This document shows positions 5,621-5,671 of a stretch of 5,671 bases of DNA, piece by piece; position 1 is the first letter of the stretch, and each line of letters opens with the position of its first letter. The translations under genes and the position numbers were made by a program. Below the pieces are notes generated by a model. The model made no database searches and was not told where the DNA came from. It was given only the letters and a program-made list of their open reading frames with translations. This DNA is from Acidobacteriota bacterium (GTDB taxonomy: Bacteria; Acidobacteriota; Terriglobia; Bryobacterales; Bryobacteraceae). The stretch is from assembly GCA_947466555.1 (NCBI GenBank), contig CANIFK010000391.1:1-5671 (forward strand). The letters are read 5' to 3'.

Positions 5621-5671
5621 TCGTAATGGATTGAACAGGCAATTGAATTCGCATGATTTGTGGAAATCGTG

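Larger units (their letters stand above)
5230..5671. other. Non-coding upstream region of the CHAT-sigma operon
   Basis: No convincing gene is seen in these roughly 440 bases. GC content drops sharply: 5531-5620 holds only 23 G/C in 90 bases, against 45 of 60 at 3061-3120. The part next to the operon holds a promoter-like element and a strong inverted repeat, listed separately. Further palindromes are GTATG-GG-CATAC at 5351-5362, CTTGCG-8 nt-CGCAAG at 5369-5388, and GACTGTGA (5374-5381) matching TCACAGTC (5413-5420). Two overlapping short open frames occur, 41 codons on the minus strand (5538-5413) and 38 on the plus strand (5429-5545), both without a ribosome binding site. The right edge cuts the region, so its other flank is unknown. 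Confidence 0.6.

Overview
The window looks like chromosomal DNA of a GC-rich Gram-negative bacterium, most likely an acidobacterium (Bryobacter/Solibacter-like). This is inferred from three things: a KDO (lipopolysaccharide) phosphatase gene, an ECF sigma factor with a zinc-finger membrane anti-sigma factor and a TPR-CHAT protein, and high GC. No marker gene fixes the taxon. The coding part is dense (about 1-5229). The last ~440 bases are a non-coding, much more AT-rich upstream region.

Left part. The 5' end of tilS (tRNA-Ile lysidine synthetase) runs leftward off the window from a start at 290. Only 19 bp away a rightward pair begins: kdsC (310-846, KDO-8-phosphate phosphatase) and, 2 bp after its stop, an ACT-domain protein with a DUF5612-type C-terminal domain (849-1514), probably an amino-acid-sensing regulator. 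The ACT gene overlaps the next gene tail to tail by 20 bp.

Right part. Three leftward genes form one apparent operon, in transcription order: a 786-aa TPR-CHAT caspase-fold protease with an N-terminal hydrophobic segment that looks like a signal peptide (5229-2869); an ECF-type sigma factor starting 3 bp after the CHAT stop codon (2865-2200); and a single-pass membrane anti-sigma factor with an HxxxCxxC zinc motif (2121-1495). Both CHAT catalytic residues are present (His646, Cys692). A promoter-like extended -10 lies at 5316-5343, directly abutting a perfect 10-bp inverted repeat (5281-5316) that would cover the transcription start.

How they may work together. The sigma/anti-sigma pair is a classic transmembrane switch. 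A predicted protease in the same operon suggests a hypothesis: the CHAT protease cuts the anti-sigma factor, or a further partner, to release the sigma factor. This is loosely analogous to the TPR-CHAT protease / ECF sigma module of type III-E CRISPR systems, but no CRISPR component is present here. This is the most interesting item in the window and is not proven by sequence alone.

The + strand is strongly C-rich over G in genes of both orientations, so rightward genes favour NNC codons and leftward genes NNG codons. This looks like replication-strand bias.
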